Positions 45,521 to 55,233 of a stretch of DNA of 64,000 nucleotides are shown piece by piece. The notes beneath the pieces were generated by a model, which searched no databases, was not told the DNA's origin, and was given only the letters and a program-made list of their open reading frames with translations. Source of the DNA: Halanaerobium kushneri (GTDB lineage Bacteria; Bacillota; Halanaerobiia; Halanaerobiales; Halanaerobiaceae); assembly GCF_900156285.1 (NCBI RefSeq), contig NZ_FTNC01000007.1, positions 62,001-126,000 of the forward strand. Reading direction: 5' to 3'. Every line of letters starts with the position of its first letter. The stretch's first letter is position 1. The position numbers and the translations under genes were made by a program.

Positions 45521-46480
45521 TTGAGTCAAAAAGAAAAAATAATTGAAATAAATGATTATCAACTTGCACAGAATTTTTTCGGCCATAATGATCGGAATTT
45601 AAAACTTTTAGAGGAGATATTATCTTTAAAATTGAATGGCAGAGGTAATCAAATTAAAATAAAGAATAATGGTAAACTTAAAGAATCAGAAAAAATAATA
45701 AAAAAATTAATTTCCTTGACAGAAAAAAATGAAGAACTTTCACCAAGGAAGCTTAAATATGCAGCTGAACTTTTAAAAAGAAATCCGGCTGTAGATTTAA
45801 ATAGAATTTATGATGAAGTTATACTTGAAAATTATAAAGGTAGAAAAATTAAGGCTAAAACTGTAGGTCAGAAACTGTATTTAGAATCAATTAAAAACAG
45901 AGATATTGTCTTTTCTATTGGTCCTGCTGGTACAGGGAAAACTTATCTGGCAATGGTCATGGCGGTTAAAAGTCTTTTAAACAATGAAATAAATAGAATT
46001 GTATTAACCAGACCTGCAATTGAAGCCGGCGAAAATTTGGGTTTTTTACCTGGGGATATGCAGGAAAAAGTTGATCCCTATTTAAGACCATTGTATGATG
46101 CCCTTTATGATATTCTGGGACCGGAAAAAGCTAAATTGTATCAGGAAAAAGATATTATAGAGGTGGCTCCTCTTGCCTATATGAGAGGAAGAACTCTTGA
46201 TGATTCTTTTGTGATTTTGGATGAAGCTCAGAATACAACTTTAGAACAAATGAAAATGTTTTTAACTAGAATTGGATTTAACTCTAAAGCTGTAATTACA
46301 GGTGATATAACCCAGATTGATCTTCCAAGTAAAAAGCGTTCGGGTCTGGCTACTGTTCAGAAAATACTAAAGAATATTAAAGGTATCGATTTTGTTTATT
46401 TAAGCAGGCACGATGTAGTCAGACATGATCTGGTTAAAGAAATCATAAAAGCATATGAAAGTTATGAAAGTGGGAACTAA
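45521..46480 (+). CDS. PhoH-family ATPase
   Basis: 319 residues. An N-terminal domain precedes the RecA-like ATPase with Walker A GPAGTGKT (134-141) and Walker B SFVILDEAQN. PhoH-like proteins are RNA-linked ATPases of uncertain role, often near ybeY. The start is TTG 45521 after AAGGAGG. Gene order phoH-pgpH-ybeY-dgk is conserved. Confidence 0.93.
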   Translation: MSQKEKIIEINDYQLAQNFFGHNDRNLKLLEEILSLKLNGRGNQIKIKNNGKLKESEKIIKKLISLTEKNEELSPRKLKYAAELLKRNPAVDLNRIYDEVILENYKGRKIKAKTVGQKLYLESIKNRDIVFSIGPAGTGKTYLAMVMAVKSLLNNEINRIVLTRPAIEAGENLGFLPGDMQEKVDPYLRPLYDALYDILGPEKAKLYQEKDIIEVAPLAYMRGRTLDDSFVILDEAQNTTLEQMKMFLTRIGFNSKAVITGDITQIDLPSKKRSGLATVQKILKNIKGIDFVYLSRHDVVRHDLVKEIIKAYESYESGN

Positions 46481-46482
46481 AA

Positions 46483-48732
46483 ATGAAATTTATGAAAAAA
46501 TTAAGAGTCAGACTCCGCAATTGGAGAAAAGAATATCTTGATTTTTCCACAAATACCTATAAAATCATCTGGGCAGTGATCTTTTTTGTTCTGGTTGTTC
46601 TGATTTTGAGTCTGGACTTGATTCCTAATCAGGTTGATCTAAGATCTGGACAGGTAAGCCAGAGTGATATTACAGCGCCCAGAACTATTACTTTTATTGA
46701 TAGAAATAGGACTTCAGAGCTGAGACAGCGGGCAGCAGATGCTGCACCTCGAGTATATGAAGAAGACAGCACTGTAGAAGAAGATGTATTAAAAAAAGTA
46801 AATAACTTATTTAAAGCTATCAATGACAAAAGAGAGTTTTTTTACTATAATAAAATTACTATTAATGAAGAAAGTACTGCTCAAAATAGTAATGCTGATA
46901 GTGAACAGACTGCAGCTGACAAAGAAAATAATCTCACAGCAGCTGAAATCGAAAAATTTAGTCAGGAAGAAATTACTGAAATTGCTGATTTGGTCAGGGG
47001 AGAAATTGATTATGATCTTAGTCGCGAAAGTCTAGCAGTTTTAATAACTCTTAATAATGAAAAATTATTGGGAATTAAAAATAGAGCTCTTGATCTTTTA
47101 GAGACTAAACTAGAAGGCAGAATTTTACCATCTGATCTTGCTTCAGCCAGGGAAGAACTCCGACAGAGTGCAATGGAAATGGACATTTCCAGAAGAGAAC
47201 GACTTGCTCTCGCTGAAGTTACAGAATCAGTTATTGCTGCAAATATGTTTTTGAATCAGGAGGCGACTGCCAGCAGAAGGCAGGAAGCAATATCTGAAGT
47301 CGAAGCTGTAGAAAAAACAGTGAGACAGGGTGAAATCATTGTTCGTAAGGGTGATGTAGTTACTGAATCTGACATTGATATTTTAGAAAGACTGGGTTTA
47401 CAAAAAGGTGGAATTAATTATTATAATATAACAGGTAGAATTATTATTAGTTTTATTCTAGTTTTATTGCTTGGCTTTTATTTTTATAAATATCAGAAAA
47501 AAGTCTGGCAGGATAACAGTAAGCTTTTATTAATTGAACTGTTAATTTTAATTGTAGTTTTCTTTGCTAAAATAATGACTCTGTTTCAGAACCCATTTGT
47601 TGATTTTATGGTTCCTACAGCAATGGCGTCTATACTGCTGACAGTTCTGATTAGTAGTGATACGGCTTTAATTACAACTCTATTTATTAGTTTATTAGTT
47701 GCTCCGGTTTATGATATGAATTTTAATATAGTTCTTACTTCCTTTCTGGCCGGTTTAATTGGTATTTTTAGTGTTACTAAAGTTAAAGAAAGAGGAGATA
47801 TTATAAGAGCCGGTTTAAATGTTAGTTTTATTCTGGTATTTTTAATTGGAGGACTTTCACTGCTGCAGCAGAATCAGGACTGGACATATCTGATCTGGTC
47901 AATTGGGGGTGGAATTGTCAATGGTCTTTTAGTTGGGGTGCTTGCAAATGGTTTACTGCCTTATCTTGAAGATTTATTTGATATGACAAGTTCTGTAAAA
48001 TTACTGGAATTATCTAATCCCAGTCAGCCAATTTTAAAAAGAATGCTGGTCGAAGCACCTGGCACTTATCACCATAGTGTAATAGTGGGTAATTTGGCGG
48101 AAACAGCTGCTGAGGATGTGGGAGCAGACTCATTATTAGCCCGAGCTGCTGCTTATTATCATGATATTGGTAAACTAAAAAGGCCCTACTTTTTTTCGGA
48201 CAATCAATTTGGGGGAGAAAATCCTCATGATAAAACTTCTCCTAATCTTAGTGCACTTATAATTAAGTCCCATGTTAAAGATGGTGTAGAAATGGCTGAA
48301 GAAAATGGACTCCCTGCTAAAATAATTGATATAATTAAACAGCATCATGGAACAAATTTAATTTCTTATTTTTATCAGCAGGCTTTACAGGACAATAAAC
48401 ATGATGATATTGAAAAGAAAGATTTTCGCTATGATGGTCCTAAACCTCAGAGTAAGGAAGCAGCAATAATTATGCTGGCAGATATTACAGAAGCGGCAAT
48501 TAGATCTAAAAACTTTAATAAAAACAATCATGATCGAATTGAAGGTTTTGTACGAGGTCTTGTCAAGGATAAATTAATAGAAAATCAGCTTGATCAATCT
48601 AATCTAACCCTCAGTGATTTAGATACAATTGTAAAAAGCTTTGTTAAGGTACTAACCGGTATTTATCACCAGCGTGTGGAGTATCCAGAGAAACTTTTGA
48701 AAGAAATGAAGGGTGGTAATAATAGTGATTAA
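46483..48732 (+). CDS. pgpH: 7TM-HD phosphohydrolase PgpH (c-di-AMP)
   Basis: 749-residue membrane protein: an N-terminal membrane segment, an extracellular 7TMR-HDED domain (about 50-310), seven membrane segments (about 315-500), and a cytoplasmic HD domain with YHHSVIVGNLAE and YYHDIGKLKRPYFF, then HHGT. PgpH hydrolyses c-di-AMP, a regulator of potassium and osmotic balance, which is relevant to a halophile. It follows phoH by 2 bases. Confidence 0.92.
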   Translation: MKFMKKLRVRLRNWRKEYLDFSTNTYKIIWAVIFFVLVVLILSLDLIPNQVDLRSGQVSQSDITAPRTITFIDRNRTSELRQRAADAAPRVYEEDSTVEEDVLKKVNNLFKAINDKREFFYYNKITINEESTAQNSNADSEQTAADKENNLTAAEIEKFSQEEITEIADLVRGEIDYDLSRESLAVLITLNNEKLLGIKNRALDLLETKLEGRILPSDLASAREELRQSAMEMDISRRERLALAEVTESVIAANMFLNQEATASRRQEAISEVEAVEKTVRQGEIIVRKGDVVTESDIDILERLGLQKGGINYYNITGRIIISFILVLLLGFYFYKYQKKVWQDNSKLLLIELLILIVVFFAKIMTLFQNPFVDFMVPTAMASILLTVLISSDTALITTLFISLLVAPVYDMNFNIVLTSFLAGLIGIFSVTKVKERGDIIRAGLNVSFILVFLIGGLSLLQQNQDWTYLIWSIGGGIVNGLLVGVLANGLLPYLEDLFDMTSSVKLLELSNPSQPILKRMLVEAPGTYHHSVIVGNLAETAAEDVGADSLLARAAAYYHDIGKLKRPYFFSDNQFGGENPHDKTSPNLSALIIKSHVKDGVEMAEENGLPAKIIDIIKQHHGTNLISYFYQQALQDNKHDDIEKKDFRYDGPKPQSKEAAIIMLADITEAAIRSKNFNKNNHDRIEGFVRGLVKDKLIENQLDQSNLTLSDLDTIVKSFVKVLTGIYHQRVEYPEKLLKEMKGGNNSD

Positions 48733-49156
48733 TGTAGAATTTAATGATCAACAGGATGAAATTGAAATCAGCCAGGAGATGCTAAAACTTTTAGAAGAAG
48801 TTATTATAACGGCTGCTGAACTAGAAGGTTACAGTGGTGGTGAAGTAAGTATTGCATTTGTGAGTAACCAGCAAATTAAGGATTTAAATAATGACTATAG
48901 AGATAAAAATGAAGTTACTGATGTACTTTCTTTTCCAATAGATGATGAGATGTTGGGAGATATAATAATTTCAGCAAATAGAGCTCTTGAGCAGGCGGAT
49001 GAGTATGGTCACTCTTTGAAAAGAGAGCTTGCTTATTTAACTGTTCATGGGATGCTGCATCTTTTTGGTTATGATCATCATAGTAAAGAAGAGAAAAAAG
49101 AAATGCGCCAAAAAGAAGAGAGAGTTTTAACTCAGCTGGGTATTAGCAGAGATTAG
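48725..49156 (+). CDS. ybeY: Endoribonuclease YbeY
   Basis: Metal-dependent RNase of about 143 residues involved in 16S rRNA 3' maturation and ribosome quality control. The three-histidine motif HGMLHLFGYDHH is near residues 110-121. The GTG start at 48725 has AGGGTGG 8 bases upstream and lies within the pgpH stop region, giving tight coupling. Confidence 0.95.
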   Translation: MINVEFNDQQDEIEISQEMLKLLEEVIITAAELEGYSGGEVSIAFVSNQQIKDLNNDYRDKNEVTDVLSFPIDDEMLGDIIISANRALEQADEYGHSLKRELAYLTVHGMLHLFGYDHHSKEEKKEMRQKEERVLTQLGISRD

Positions 49157-49165
49157 GTGTAATAA

Positions 49166-49867
49166 ATGTGGATTTTAAAAACTATAGATAGTTTTAATCA
49201 TGCAATCGCAGGTTTTATTCATGCCATAAGGACTCAGCGTAATATGCAGATTCATCTAACAGCTGCAATTTTAGTACTGGCTTTTAGTCTTTTCTTTGAT
49301 TTGAGCAGAATAGAGCTGGGGCTTGTAATAATTGCTATTTCTTTTGTTATTTTTGCTGAGTTAATAAATACAGCTGTAGAAGTTATTATTGATATCATAA
49401 GTCAGGAGTATAGTTTTAAAGCCCGGATTGCAAAAAATATAGGTGCTGCTTCTGTTGTTATTGCGGCTGGAAATGCTTTGTTTATTGCTTACCTTGTTTT
49501 TTTTAATAAAGCCCAGGAATTATCATTAAATCTTATTTTTAATATTCGCCATGAACCACTGCATTTAATTTTTATTAACCTATCATTAATATTTATCCTG
49601 GTTATTATTATTAAATCAATTTTCAGTAGTGGCACCCCACTTAAAGGAGGAATTATCAGTGGGCATACAGCTCTGGCGGCTTCTTCAGTATTAATTATCT
49701 GGTTTCTGACCAAAAGTTTAATTGCTCTTTCTTTAGCTTCTGTTCTGGCTTTTTTAACAGCACAGAGTCGTCTGGAGGCTGGTACACATTCCTTTAAGGA
49801 GATTTTGTTGGGGGCAATACTTGGTATTATAATTACATTTATAGTCTTTTATTATTTTAGTATATAA
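49166..49867 (+). CDS. Diacylglycerol/undecaprenol kinase fused to PAP2-like phosphatase
   Basis: 233 residues in two parts. Residues 1-115 match DgkA-type kinases (NAIAGFIHAIRTQRNMQIH; EL INTAVEVIIDI), with three membrane segments. Residues 130-233 match a short PAP2 phosphatase (SGHTALAASS; SRLEAGTHSFKEILLGAILG) with further membrane segments. One half can phosphorylate and the other dephosphorylate a lipid alcohol. The substrate is probably undecaprenol by Firmicutes homology. PAP2 motif KxxxxxxRP is not obvious, so the phosphatase half may be divergent. Confidence 0.85.
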   Translation: MWILKTIDSFNHAIAGFIHAIRTQRNMQIHLTAAILVLAFSLFFDLSRIELGLVIIAISFVIFAELINTAVEVIIDIISQEYSFKARIAKNIGAASVVIAAGNALFIAYLVFFNKAQELSLNLIFNIRHEPLHLIFINLSLIFILVIIIKSIFSSGTPLKGGIISGHTALAASSVLIIWFLTKSLIALSLASVLAFLTAQSRLEAGTHSFKEILLGAILGIIITFIVFYYFSI

Positions 49868-49896
49868 TAATTTTGGTGACTGTGGAGGAATTAATA

Positions 49897-51156
49897 ATGT
49901 ATTTAGAATTAGGATCGTTATTTATATTAATATTTTTATCTGCCTTTTTTTCAGGTTCTGAGACAGCATTTATGTCTGTCAATAGAATTAAAATTAAGGA
50001 AAAAGTTCAACGAGGAGATGAACATGCAGCAAAAGTAGATAAATTATTGCAGGATCAGACTAAATTATTAACAACTATTTTGATCGGTAATAATCTTGTT
50101 AATATTGCTGCTTCCTCCATAGCGACAGCACTTTCTATTGAATTATTTGGGAGTAAAGGTGTTGGGATTGCAACGGGTGTAGTAACTTTATTAATCCTAG
50201 TTTTTGGAGAAATCACTCCTAAATCTATGGGTAATAATAGATCTATTGATTACGCCAAAGTTGCTGCAGCTCCTCTTTATTATCTTGAAATCATCTTATC
50301 ACCTTTTATCTATCTTTTTACTAAAATAGTTAATCTTTTTGTTAAAGATAAAAGCTTAATTTCTTCTGCTTTTTTAAGTGAAGAAGAAATCAGACGTTTT
50401 GTTGATGTAAGTCAGAGAGAAGGTGTAATCAAAGAAACGGAACAGGAGATGATTCAGAGTGTTTTCGATTTTGATGATACTCTGGTAAAAGAAATTATGA
50501 TTCCACGAATTGATATGGTCTGTATAGAAAAAAATGCTAATTTAACAGAATTAATAAAAATGGGTGTTGAAAAAGGACATTCCAGAATTCCAGTCTTCGA
50601 AGAATCTATTGACAACATTGTAGGTCTAATTTATATTAAAGACCTGCTGGAATTGCTGCTGGAGCCAAAGAAAGATGTAGATATTAAGGAGTTTGTTAAA
50701 CCAATATATTTTATTCCAGAAGGGAAACCAATTAACCAATTATTATCAGAAATGAAAGACAGAAAAGAACATATGGCAATTGTAGTGGACGAATATGGAG
50801 GTACATCCGGTTTAATTACTATTGAAGATTTACTAGAAGAGATTGTTGGTGATATTCAGGATGAATTTGATTTAGAAAAAAGTTATATTGAAGTGATTGA
50901 TGACAATAAATTACTGCTTGATGGCAGAGTTGATATTGAAGAATTAAATAATTATTTAAAAGAGCCTCTGGCTGAAAGTGATGACTACGAAACAGTAAGT
51001 GGTTTGGTTTTATATTATTTAAATCGACTGCCTGTACAGGGAGAAAAACTGGAACTGGAAGATGTAACATTTGTTATTGAAAGTATTATCGATAATAGAA
51101 TTAGAAAAATTAAATTAATAAGTGAAAAGGAATTAAAAATTGAAGATGATGAATAA
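49897..51156 (+). CDS. CNNM/CorC-HlyC family transporter
   Basis: 419 residues: a DUF21 membrane domain (about 1-180, three to four segments: FLSAFFSGSETAFMSVNR), two CBS domains (about 205-325; IMIPRIDMVCIE, VGLIYIKDLLELL, AIVVDEYGGTSGLITIEDLLEEIVGDIQDE) and a C-terminal CorC_HlyC domain. Members export or exchange Mg2+ or other cations. ATG 49897 follows GGAGG. It follows the dgk gene closely. Confidence 0.9.
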   Translation: MYLELGSLFILIFLSAFFSGSETAFMSVNRIKIKEKVQRGDEHAAKVDKLLQDQTKLLTTILIGNNLVNIAASSIATALSIELFGSKGVGIATGVVTLLILVFGEITPKSMGNNRSIDYAKVAAAPLYYLEIILSPFIYLFTKIVNLFVKDKSLISSAFLSEEEIRRFVDVSQREGVIKETEQEMIQSVFDFDDTLVKEIMIPRIDMVCIEKNANLTELIKMGVEKGHSRIPVFEESIDNIVGLIYIKDLLELLLEPKKDVDIKEFVKPIYFIPEGKPINQLLSEMKDRKEHMAIVVDEYGGTSGLITIEDLLEEIVGDIQDEFDLEKSYIEVIDDNKLLLDGRVDIEELNNYLKEPLAESDDYETVSGLVLYYLNRLPVQGEKLELEDVTFVIESIIDNRIRKIKLISEKELKIEDDE

Positions 51157-51172
51157 TTTTTGGGGTGAGAAG

Positions 51173-52267
51173 ATGAAGTCGAAGTTATATATTTTACTAA
51201 TTTTGCTGCTGTCAGCACTGCTTTTATTTACAGCTTGTAGTTCAGAGAAAGTACAACAACCACAGCAGACAGAAGATGATATTAAACAGCAGGGGAATTT
51301 AAGTCAGGATGACCTGAAAGAGGAAATCCAAAATATTGAAAAAGAATATGAAGCTCAGACCCCGGAAGAAAAACAGATAACAGAGAATGATTATAATGCT
51401 GTTTCGCCTTTTACAGGGCTTCCGATTACTAAAAATTACTATAAAAGAGCTGTAGCTGTCTCAATTGAAAACTCGCCAGCTGCCCGCCCCCAGAGTGGGT
51501 TAAATGAAGCTAAATTAGTTTATGAGTTCATGCTTGAGGGAGGGATTACTAGATTTCTGGCGATTTTCTGGCCGGAGGTACCAGAAAAAATTGGTCCGAT
51601 TAGAAGTGCCAGACCAGCGCTGGTTAAAACAGCTCAATCATATGATGCCGTATTTTTACATGCTGGAGCCAGTCCTGATGGATTTGCCATCCTGGCAGTT
51701 AACGATATTCTACATCTGGATCAGTTATATAAAAGCCAGTATTTCTGGCGAAGCAGTAAAAGAAGTGCTCCACATAATTTATACTCAGGTGAAGAACCCC
51801 TGAAAAACTATTTGGACAATCTGGCTGAGAAAGAATACCCAGAACAGTTTAATTTTTTAACAGCCTCTGTAGTTAGTGATTTTGAGGAGGCAGAAAATAT
51901 AAGTATTGATTACTGGGGACCTTATAAGGTTCTTTATGAATATAACAGTCTGGAAAATAATTATTTAAGATTTTTAAATAGCAGAGATAATCCGCATCTT
52001 GTAGAAAATGGTGATCAGTTAAAAGCCAAAAATATTATAGTTCAGTATGTTAAGACATCTACTAAAGACCGGGAAGGACGTCAGGATATTGATTTAAAAT
52101 CTGGCGGCAAAATGAAATTGTTTAGAGACGGGCTTGTAATTAAAGGCAGCTGGGAAAATAATGATAATCAAATAACATATTTTAATACTGCTGGTGAAGA
52201 AATTGAGCTCAACAGAGGACAGACCTGGATTCAGGTAGTCCCAAATAGTACTGAGGTTACTTATTAG
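51173..52267 (+). CDS. DUF3048 (YerB-like) lipoprotein
   Basis: 364 residues. A signal peptide ends in a lipobox LFTAC (C22), so the protein is anchored in the membrane facing outward. After a low-complexity linker, a DUF3048 domain begins at about 75 (SPFTGLP; RAVAVSIENSPAARPQSGLNEAKLVYEFMLEGGITRFLAIFW). The function is unknown; YerB homologues are envelope proteins. ATG 51173 follows GGGGTGAG. Confidence 0.9.
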   Translation: MKSKLYILLILLLSALLLFTACSSEKVQQPQQTEDDIKQQGNLSQDDLKEEIQNIEKEYEAQTPEEKQITENDYNAVSPFTGLPITKNYYKRAVAVSIENSPAARPQSGLNEAKLVYEFMLEGGITRFLAIFWPEVPEKIGPIRSARPALVKTAQSYDAVFLHAGASPDGFAILAVNDILHLDQLYKSQYFWRSSKRSAPHNLYSGEEPLKNYLDNLAEKEYPEQFNFLTASVVSDFEEAENISIDYWGPYKVLYEYNSLENNYLRFLNSRDNPHLVENGDQLKAKNIIVQYVKTSTKDREGRQDIDLKSGGKMKLFRDGLVIKGSWENNDNQITYFNTAGEEIELNRGQTWIQVVPNSTEVTY

Positions 52268-52310
52268 TTATTAAAACATTGATTTAAAGTAATTTTGTGA
52301 GGTGGTAGTA

Positions 52311-52730
52311 ATGAAAAAAGAGATTAAAGAAAAAATGTTTAAAAAGGCAGCAGAAGCTAAAAAGAATGCTTATGTTCCTTATTCTGAATTTCCACTGGGA
52401 GCAGCTATTTTAACTGAAGATGGTTCGATATATACAGGAGTTAATATAGAAAATGCAGCTTATGGTTTAACTAACTGTGCAGAAAGATCGGCAATTTTTT
52501 CAGCTGTCTCTCAGGGTCATAGAAAAATTGAAGCTGTATTAATTGTAAGTTCTACTGAGGAACCGGTACCTCCCTGTGGTTCCTGTCGTCAGGTTATTAA
52601 TGAGTTTGCTGATGGAGATATTGAAATAATTATGATGACAGAAACAGGTAAAGAAATAACTATGACCAGTACAGAACTGCTTCCGGGAGCATTTTCGGAC
52701 AGTTCAATGGAGAAAGATAATGAGTTATAA
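52311..52730 (+). CDS. cdd: Cytidine deaminase
   Basis: Pyrimidine salvage enzyme of 139 residues. The zinc site is complete: C56 and E58 (NCAERSAIF), C89 and C92 (PCGSCRQV). GAGGTGG precedes ATG 52311. It overlaps era by 11 bases, a very common pair in Firmicutes. Confidence 0.95.
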   Translation: MKKEIKEKMFKKAAEAKKNAYVPYSEFPLGAAILTEDGSIYTGVNIENAAYGLTNCAERSAIFSAVSQGHRKIEAVLIVSSTEEPVPPCGSCRQVINEFADGDIEIIMMTETGKEITMTSTELLPGAFSDSSMEKDNEL

Positions 52731-53601
52731 ATCTGGTTTTGTAACAGTTATAGGCAGACCTAATGTTGGTAAATCAACTCTGGTGAATAGTCTTGTAGGA
52801 GAAAAAATTAATATAATTTCTCCCAGACCTCAGACAACTAGAAATAGTATTAAAGCAATTTACACTGAAGATGATGGACAAATTATTTTTATTGATACCC
52901 CGGGAATACATCAACCCCGAAATGAGCTTGATAAATATATGCTGGATGAAGCATATAATAGCCTTGACGGTATTGATGTTATTATTTTCATCTTAGATGG
53001 CAGTACTTACTGGGGGAAAAATGACCAGTTAATTTATGAGCAAATAAAAAATAGTAACCAGGAAATTATTTATGTAATGAATAAAATTGATAAAATTTCA
53101 AATAAGGAATTAATAAAAAGGCAGAAAAACTACAGTCAAAAAGTTGGAAAGCAGGTTATACCAATATCTGCTCTGAATAATAAAAATGTTGATAATTTGC
53201 TGGAACAGATATTTTCTAAATTACCTGAAGGTCCTCAGTATTATCCAGAAGATATGATAACTGACCAAATAGAAAGATTTGTTTTTGCAGAAATGATCAG
53301 GGAAAAGATTTTTTATCTGACCAGAGAAGAGGTACCTTATGGGGTGGCGGTTTTAGTTGAAGAAGTTAAAGAAAGAAAAAATGATGATTATTATATTAGA
53401 GCCAATATTTATGTAGAGAAGAAATCTCATAAAGGTATTATTATTGGTAAAAATGGTAAAATGTTAAAAAAAATAGGCCAGGCAGCCCGAAAAGAAATAG
53501 AAGATTTAATGCAGACTAAAGTTTATTTGGATCTCTGGGTAAAGGTATTAAAGGACTGGCGTGAGAAAGATAATCTCCTCAAAAGAATGGGTTATAAATA
53601 A
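52720..53601 (+). CDS. era: GTPase Era
   Basis: Ribosome-assembly GTPase of 293 residues. G1 GRPNVGKST is at about 12-20, then DTPGIH, NKIDKI, and a C-terminal KH domain with IIGKNGKMLKKIGQAARKEIEDL. Its start overlaps the end of cdd. Confidence 0.97.
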   Translation: MSYKSGFVTVIGRPNVGKSTLVNSLVGEKINIISPRPQTTRNSIKAIYTEDDGQIIFIDTPGIHQPRNELDKYMLDEAYNSLDGIDVIIFILDGSTYWGKNDQLIYEQIKNSNQEIIYVMNKIDKISNKELIKRQKNYSQKVGKQVIPISALNNKNVDNLLEQIFSKLPEGPQYYPEDMITDQIERFVFAEMIREKIFYLTREEVPYGVAVLVEEVKERKNDDYYIRANIYVEKKSHKGIIIGKNGKMLKKIGQAARKEIEDLMQTKVYLDLWVKVLKDWREKDNLLKRMGYK

Positions 53602-53606
53602 ATTTA

Positions 53607-53635
53607 TTGCAGGACTATGACAAAGTTTGTAGAAT
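53607..53635 (+). promoter_or_regulatory. Candidate promoter of deoC
   Basis: TTGCAG (53607-53612), a 17-base spacer and TAGAAT (53630-53635), about 50 bases ahead of deoC. Confidence 0.5.
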
Positions 53636-53685
53636 ATAAATATTGATAAAGCAAAAATATAAGAATTTAAGGAGTGGTTTTAAAA

Positions 53686-54369
53686 ATGGCGATCAAACCT
53701 CGTGATATGGCTAAAATGATTGACCATACAAATTTAAGTCCAACAGCAACTGTGGACGATATTAAAAAATTATGTGCGGAAGCAAAAGAGCATGAATTTG
53801 CATCAGTTTGTGTAAATCCTATATATGTTCCTCTGGCTGCTAAATTGCTTGAAGAAAGTTCAGTTAAGGTCTGTACAGTAGTTGGATTCCCTCTGGGAGC
53901 AAATACTACAGAAGTTAAATCATATGAAACCAGAAATGCAATTAAGAATGGGGCCCAGGAAATTGATATGGTAATGAATATTGGAGCCTTTAAATCAGGT
54001 GCCTATGAGATTTTCAAAGCTGATATTAAGGCGGTTGTAGATGCAACTAAAAAAGCAGGTGTAAGTTCTGATATTATAGTAAAAGTTATTTTGGAGACCT
54101 GTTTTCTGGATGAAGAGGAAATAGTTAAAGCCTGTGAAATTGCAAAAGAAGCAGGAGCTGATTTTGTAAAAACTTCAACTGGTTTTGGTGATTATGGAGC
54201 TCGTGTTGAAGATGTAAGTATTATGCGTAAAACTGTTGGTCGAGATGTCGGAGTTAAAGCGTCTGGTGGCATTAAAAACTTTGAACAGGCTTTAGAGATG
54301 CTTGATGCAGGCGCAAATAGAATTGGAGCAAGTTCAGGTGTAACAATAGTAACAGATGATGAGGAATAA
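53686..54369 (+). CDS. deoC: Deoxyribose-phosphate aldolase
   Basis: Class I aldolase of 227 residues that cleaves 2-deoxyribose 5-phosphate to acetaldehyde and glyceraldehyde 3-phosphate. The Schiff-base lysine K162 ([10 protein letters not shown]), D94 (EIDMVMNIG) and K191 (VKASGGIK) are all present. ATG 53686 follows AGGAGTGG. With cdd nearby it serves nucleoside breakdown. Confidence 0.95.
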   Translation: MAIKPRDMAKMIDHTNLSPTATVDDIKKLCAEAKEHEFASVCVNPIYVPLAAKLLEESSVKVCTVVGFPLGANTTEVKSYETRNAIKNGAQEIDMVMNIGAFKSGAYEIFKADIKAVVDATKKAGVSSDIIVKVILETCFLDEEEIVKACEIAKEAGADFVKTSTGFGDYGARVEDVSIMRKTVGRDVGVKASGGIKNFEQALEMLDAGANRIGASSGVTIVTDDEE

Positions 54370-54385
54370 ACGGGAGTTGAATTAA

Positions 54386-55153
54386 GTGGCAACTTTTGAG
54401 ACAGAAGCAGTAGTCTTAAAACAGTTTGATTTAGGTGAGTCAGATCGTCTGATTACTTTATATACCAGAGAAAGAGGTAAAATTAAGGCAGTTGCTAGAG
54501 GAGCCCGGAAGGGGAAAAAAACTCGTTCCGGACTTGTACTGCCCTTTAGTTATCATAATTTTACTTTATATCAGGGAAAATCACTGGCTAAAATAAATCA
54601 TATCGAGTCTATAGCAATGAATTCTAGATTGCGAGAAGACTTAGACTATATGGCTTATGCCAGTGTTGTTTCCGAATATGTAGAGCGGGCCGGCCTGGAA
54701 GATGAAGCTGATCAGGCTCTTTTTTCTCTTTTAGCCCTTATTTTAGAAAAAATGGCTCAGGCGGAAAAGAAAGAGCTTTTATTTTATCTGACAGTCTTTA
54801 AAGCTAAATTACTACTTTTGCTGGGGGTTAAACCTGAGATTGAGACCTGTACAATCTGTGGAGAAAAAATAAATCTTAAGGGATCAACCCCACTTAGTGT
54901 AGAAGAGGGCGGTTCAATCTGTCAAAATTGCTTTAATAAAAATGATTTTAAAAATGTTTTTTTCAATTTAAACGAAATGAGAGCTCTTTATAAAATAATT
55001 TTTGCAGAGTTTTCTCAACTTAAAGCTGAAAGTTTTCCTAATCAGATTACAGAAAAATTAAATCAACTGACAGAAAAATTTTTGGTTTATCATCTTGATT
55101 TGAAACCTAAATCATTAGCATTTCTTTATACAATAAGGAAAATGAATAGTTAA
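54386..55153 (+). CDS. recO: DNA repair protein RecO
   Basis: 255 residues with an N-terminal OB fold (ATFETEAVVLKQFDLGESDRLITLYTRERGK) and a helical C-terminal part with four cysteines (CTICGEK...CQNC) for zinc. It loads RecA with RecR. GTG 54386 follows CGGGAG. Order era-recO-glyQS is common in Firmicutes. Confidence 0.94.
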   Translation: MATFETEAVVLKQFDLGESDRLITLYTRERGKIKAVARGARKGKKTRSGLVLPFSYHNFTLYQGKSLAKINHIESIAMNSRLREDLDYMAYASVVSEYVERAGLEDEADQALFSLLALILEKMAQAEKKELLFYLTVFKAKLLLLLGVKPEIETCTICGEKINLKGSTPLSVEEGGSICQNCFNKNDFKNVFFNLNEMRALYKIIFAEFSQLKAESFPNQITEKLNQLTEKFLVYHLDLKPKSLAFLYTIRKMNS

Positions 55154-55164
55154 TTAAATTTGAG

Positions 55165-55193
55165 CCTTGTCCTGAAGGATAAGGTTTTATTTT
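55165..55193 (+). terminator. Terminator after recO
   Basis: CCTTGTCC pairs with GGATAAGG (one G-T pair) around TGAA and is followed by TTTTATTTT. Confidence 0.85.
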
Positions 55194-55233
55194 AGTGAAA
55201 ATTATTAAAATGAGTACGAGAGGAAGTGTGTTT

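Noticed and set aside
49166-49867. Reading the DgkA-PAP2 gene as a frameshift fusion artefact
   Set aside because: The frame is continuous with sensible membrane segments in both halves and no stop or repeat at the junction.
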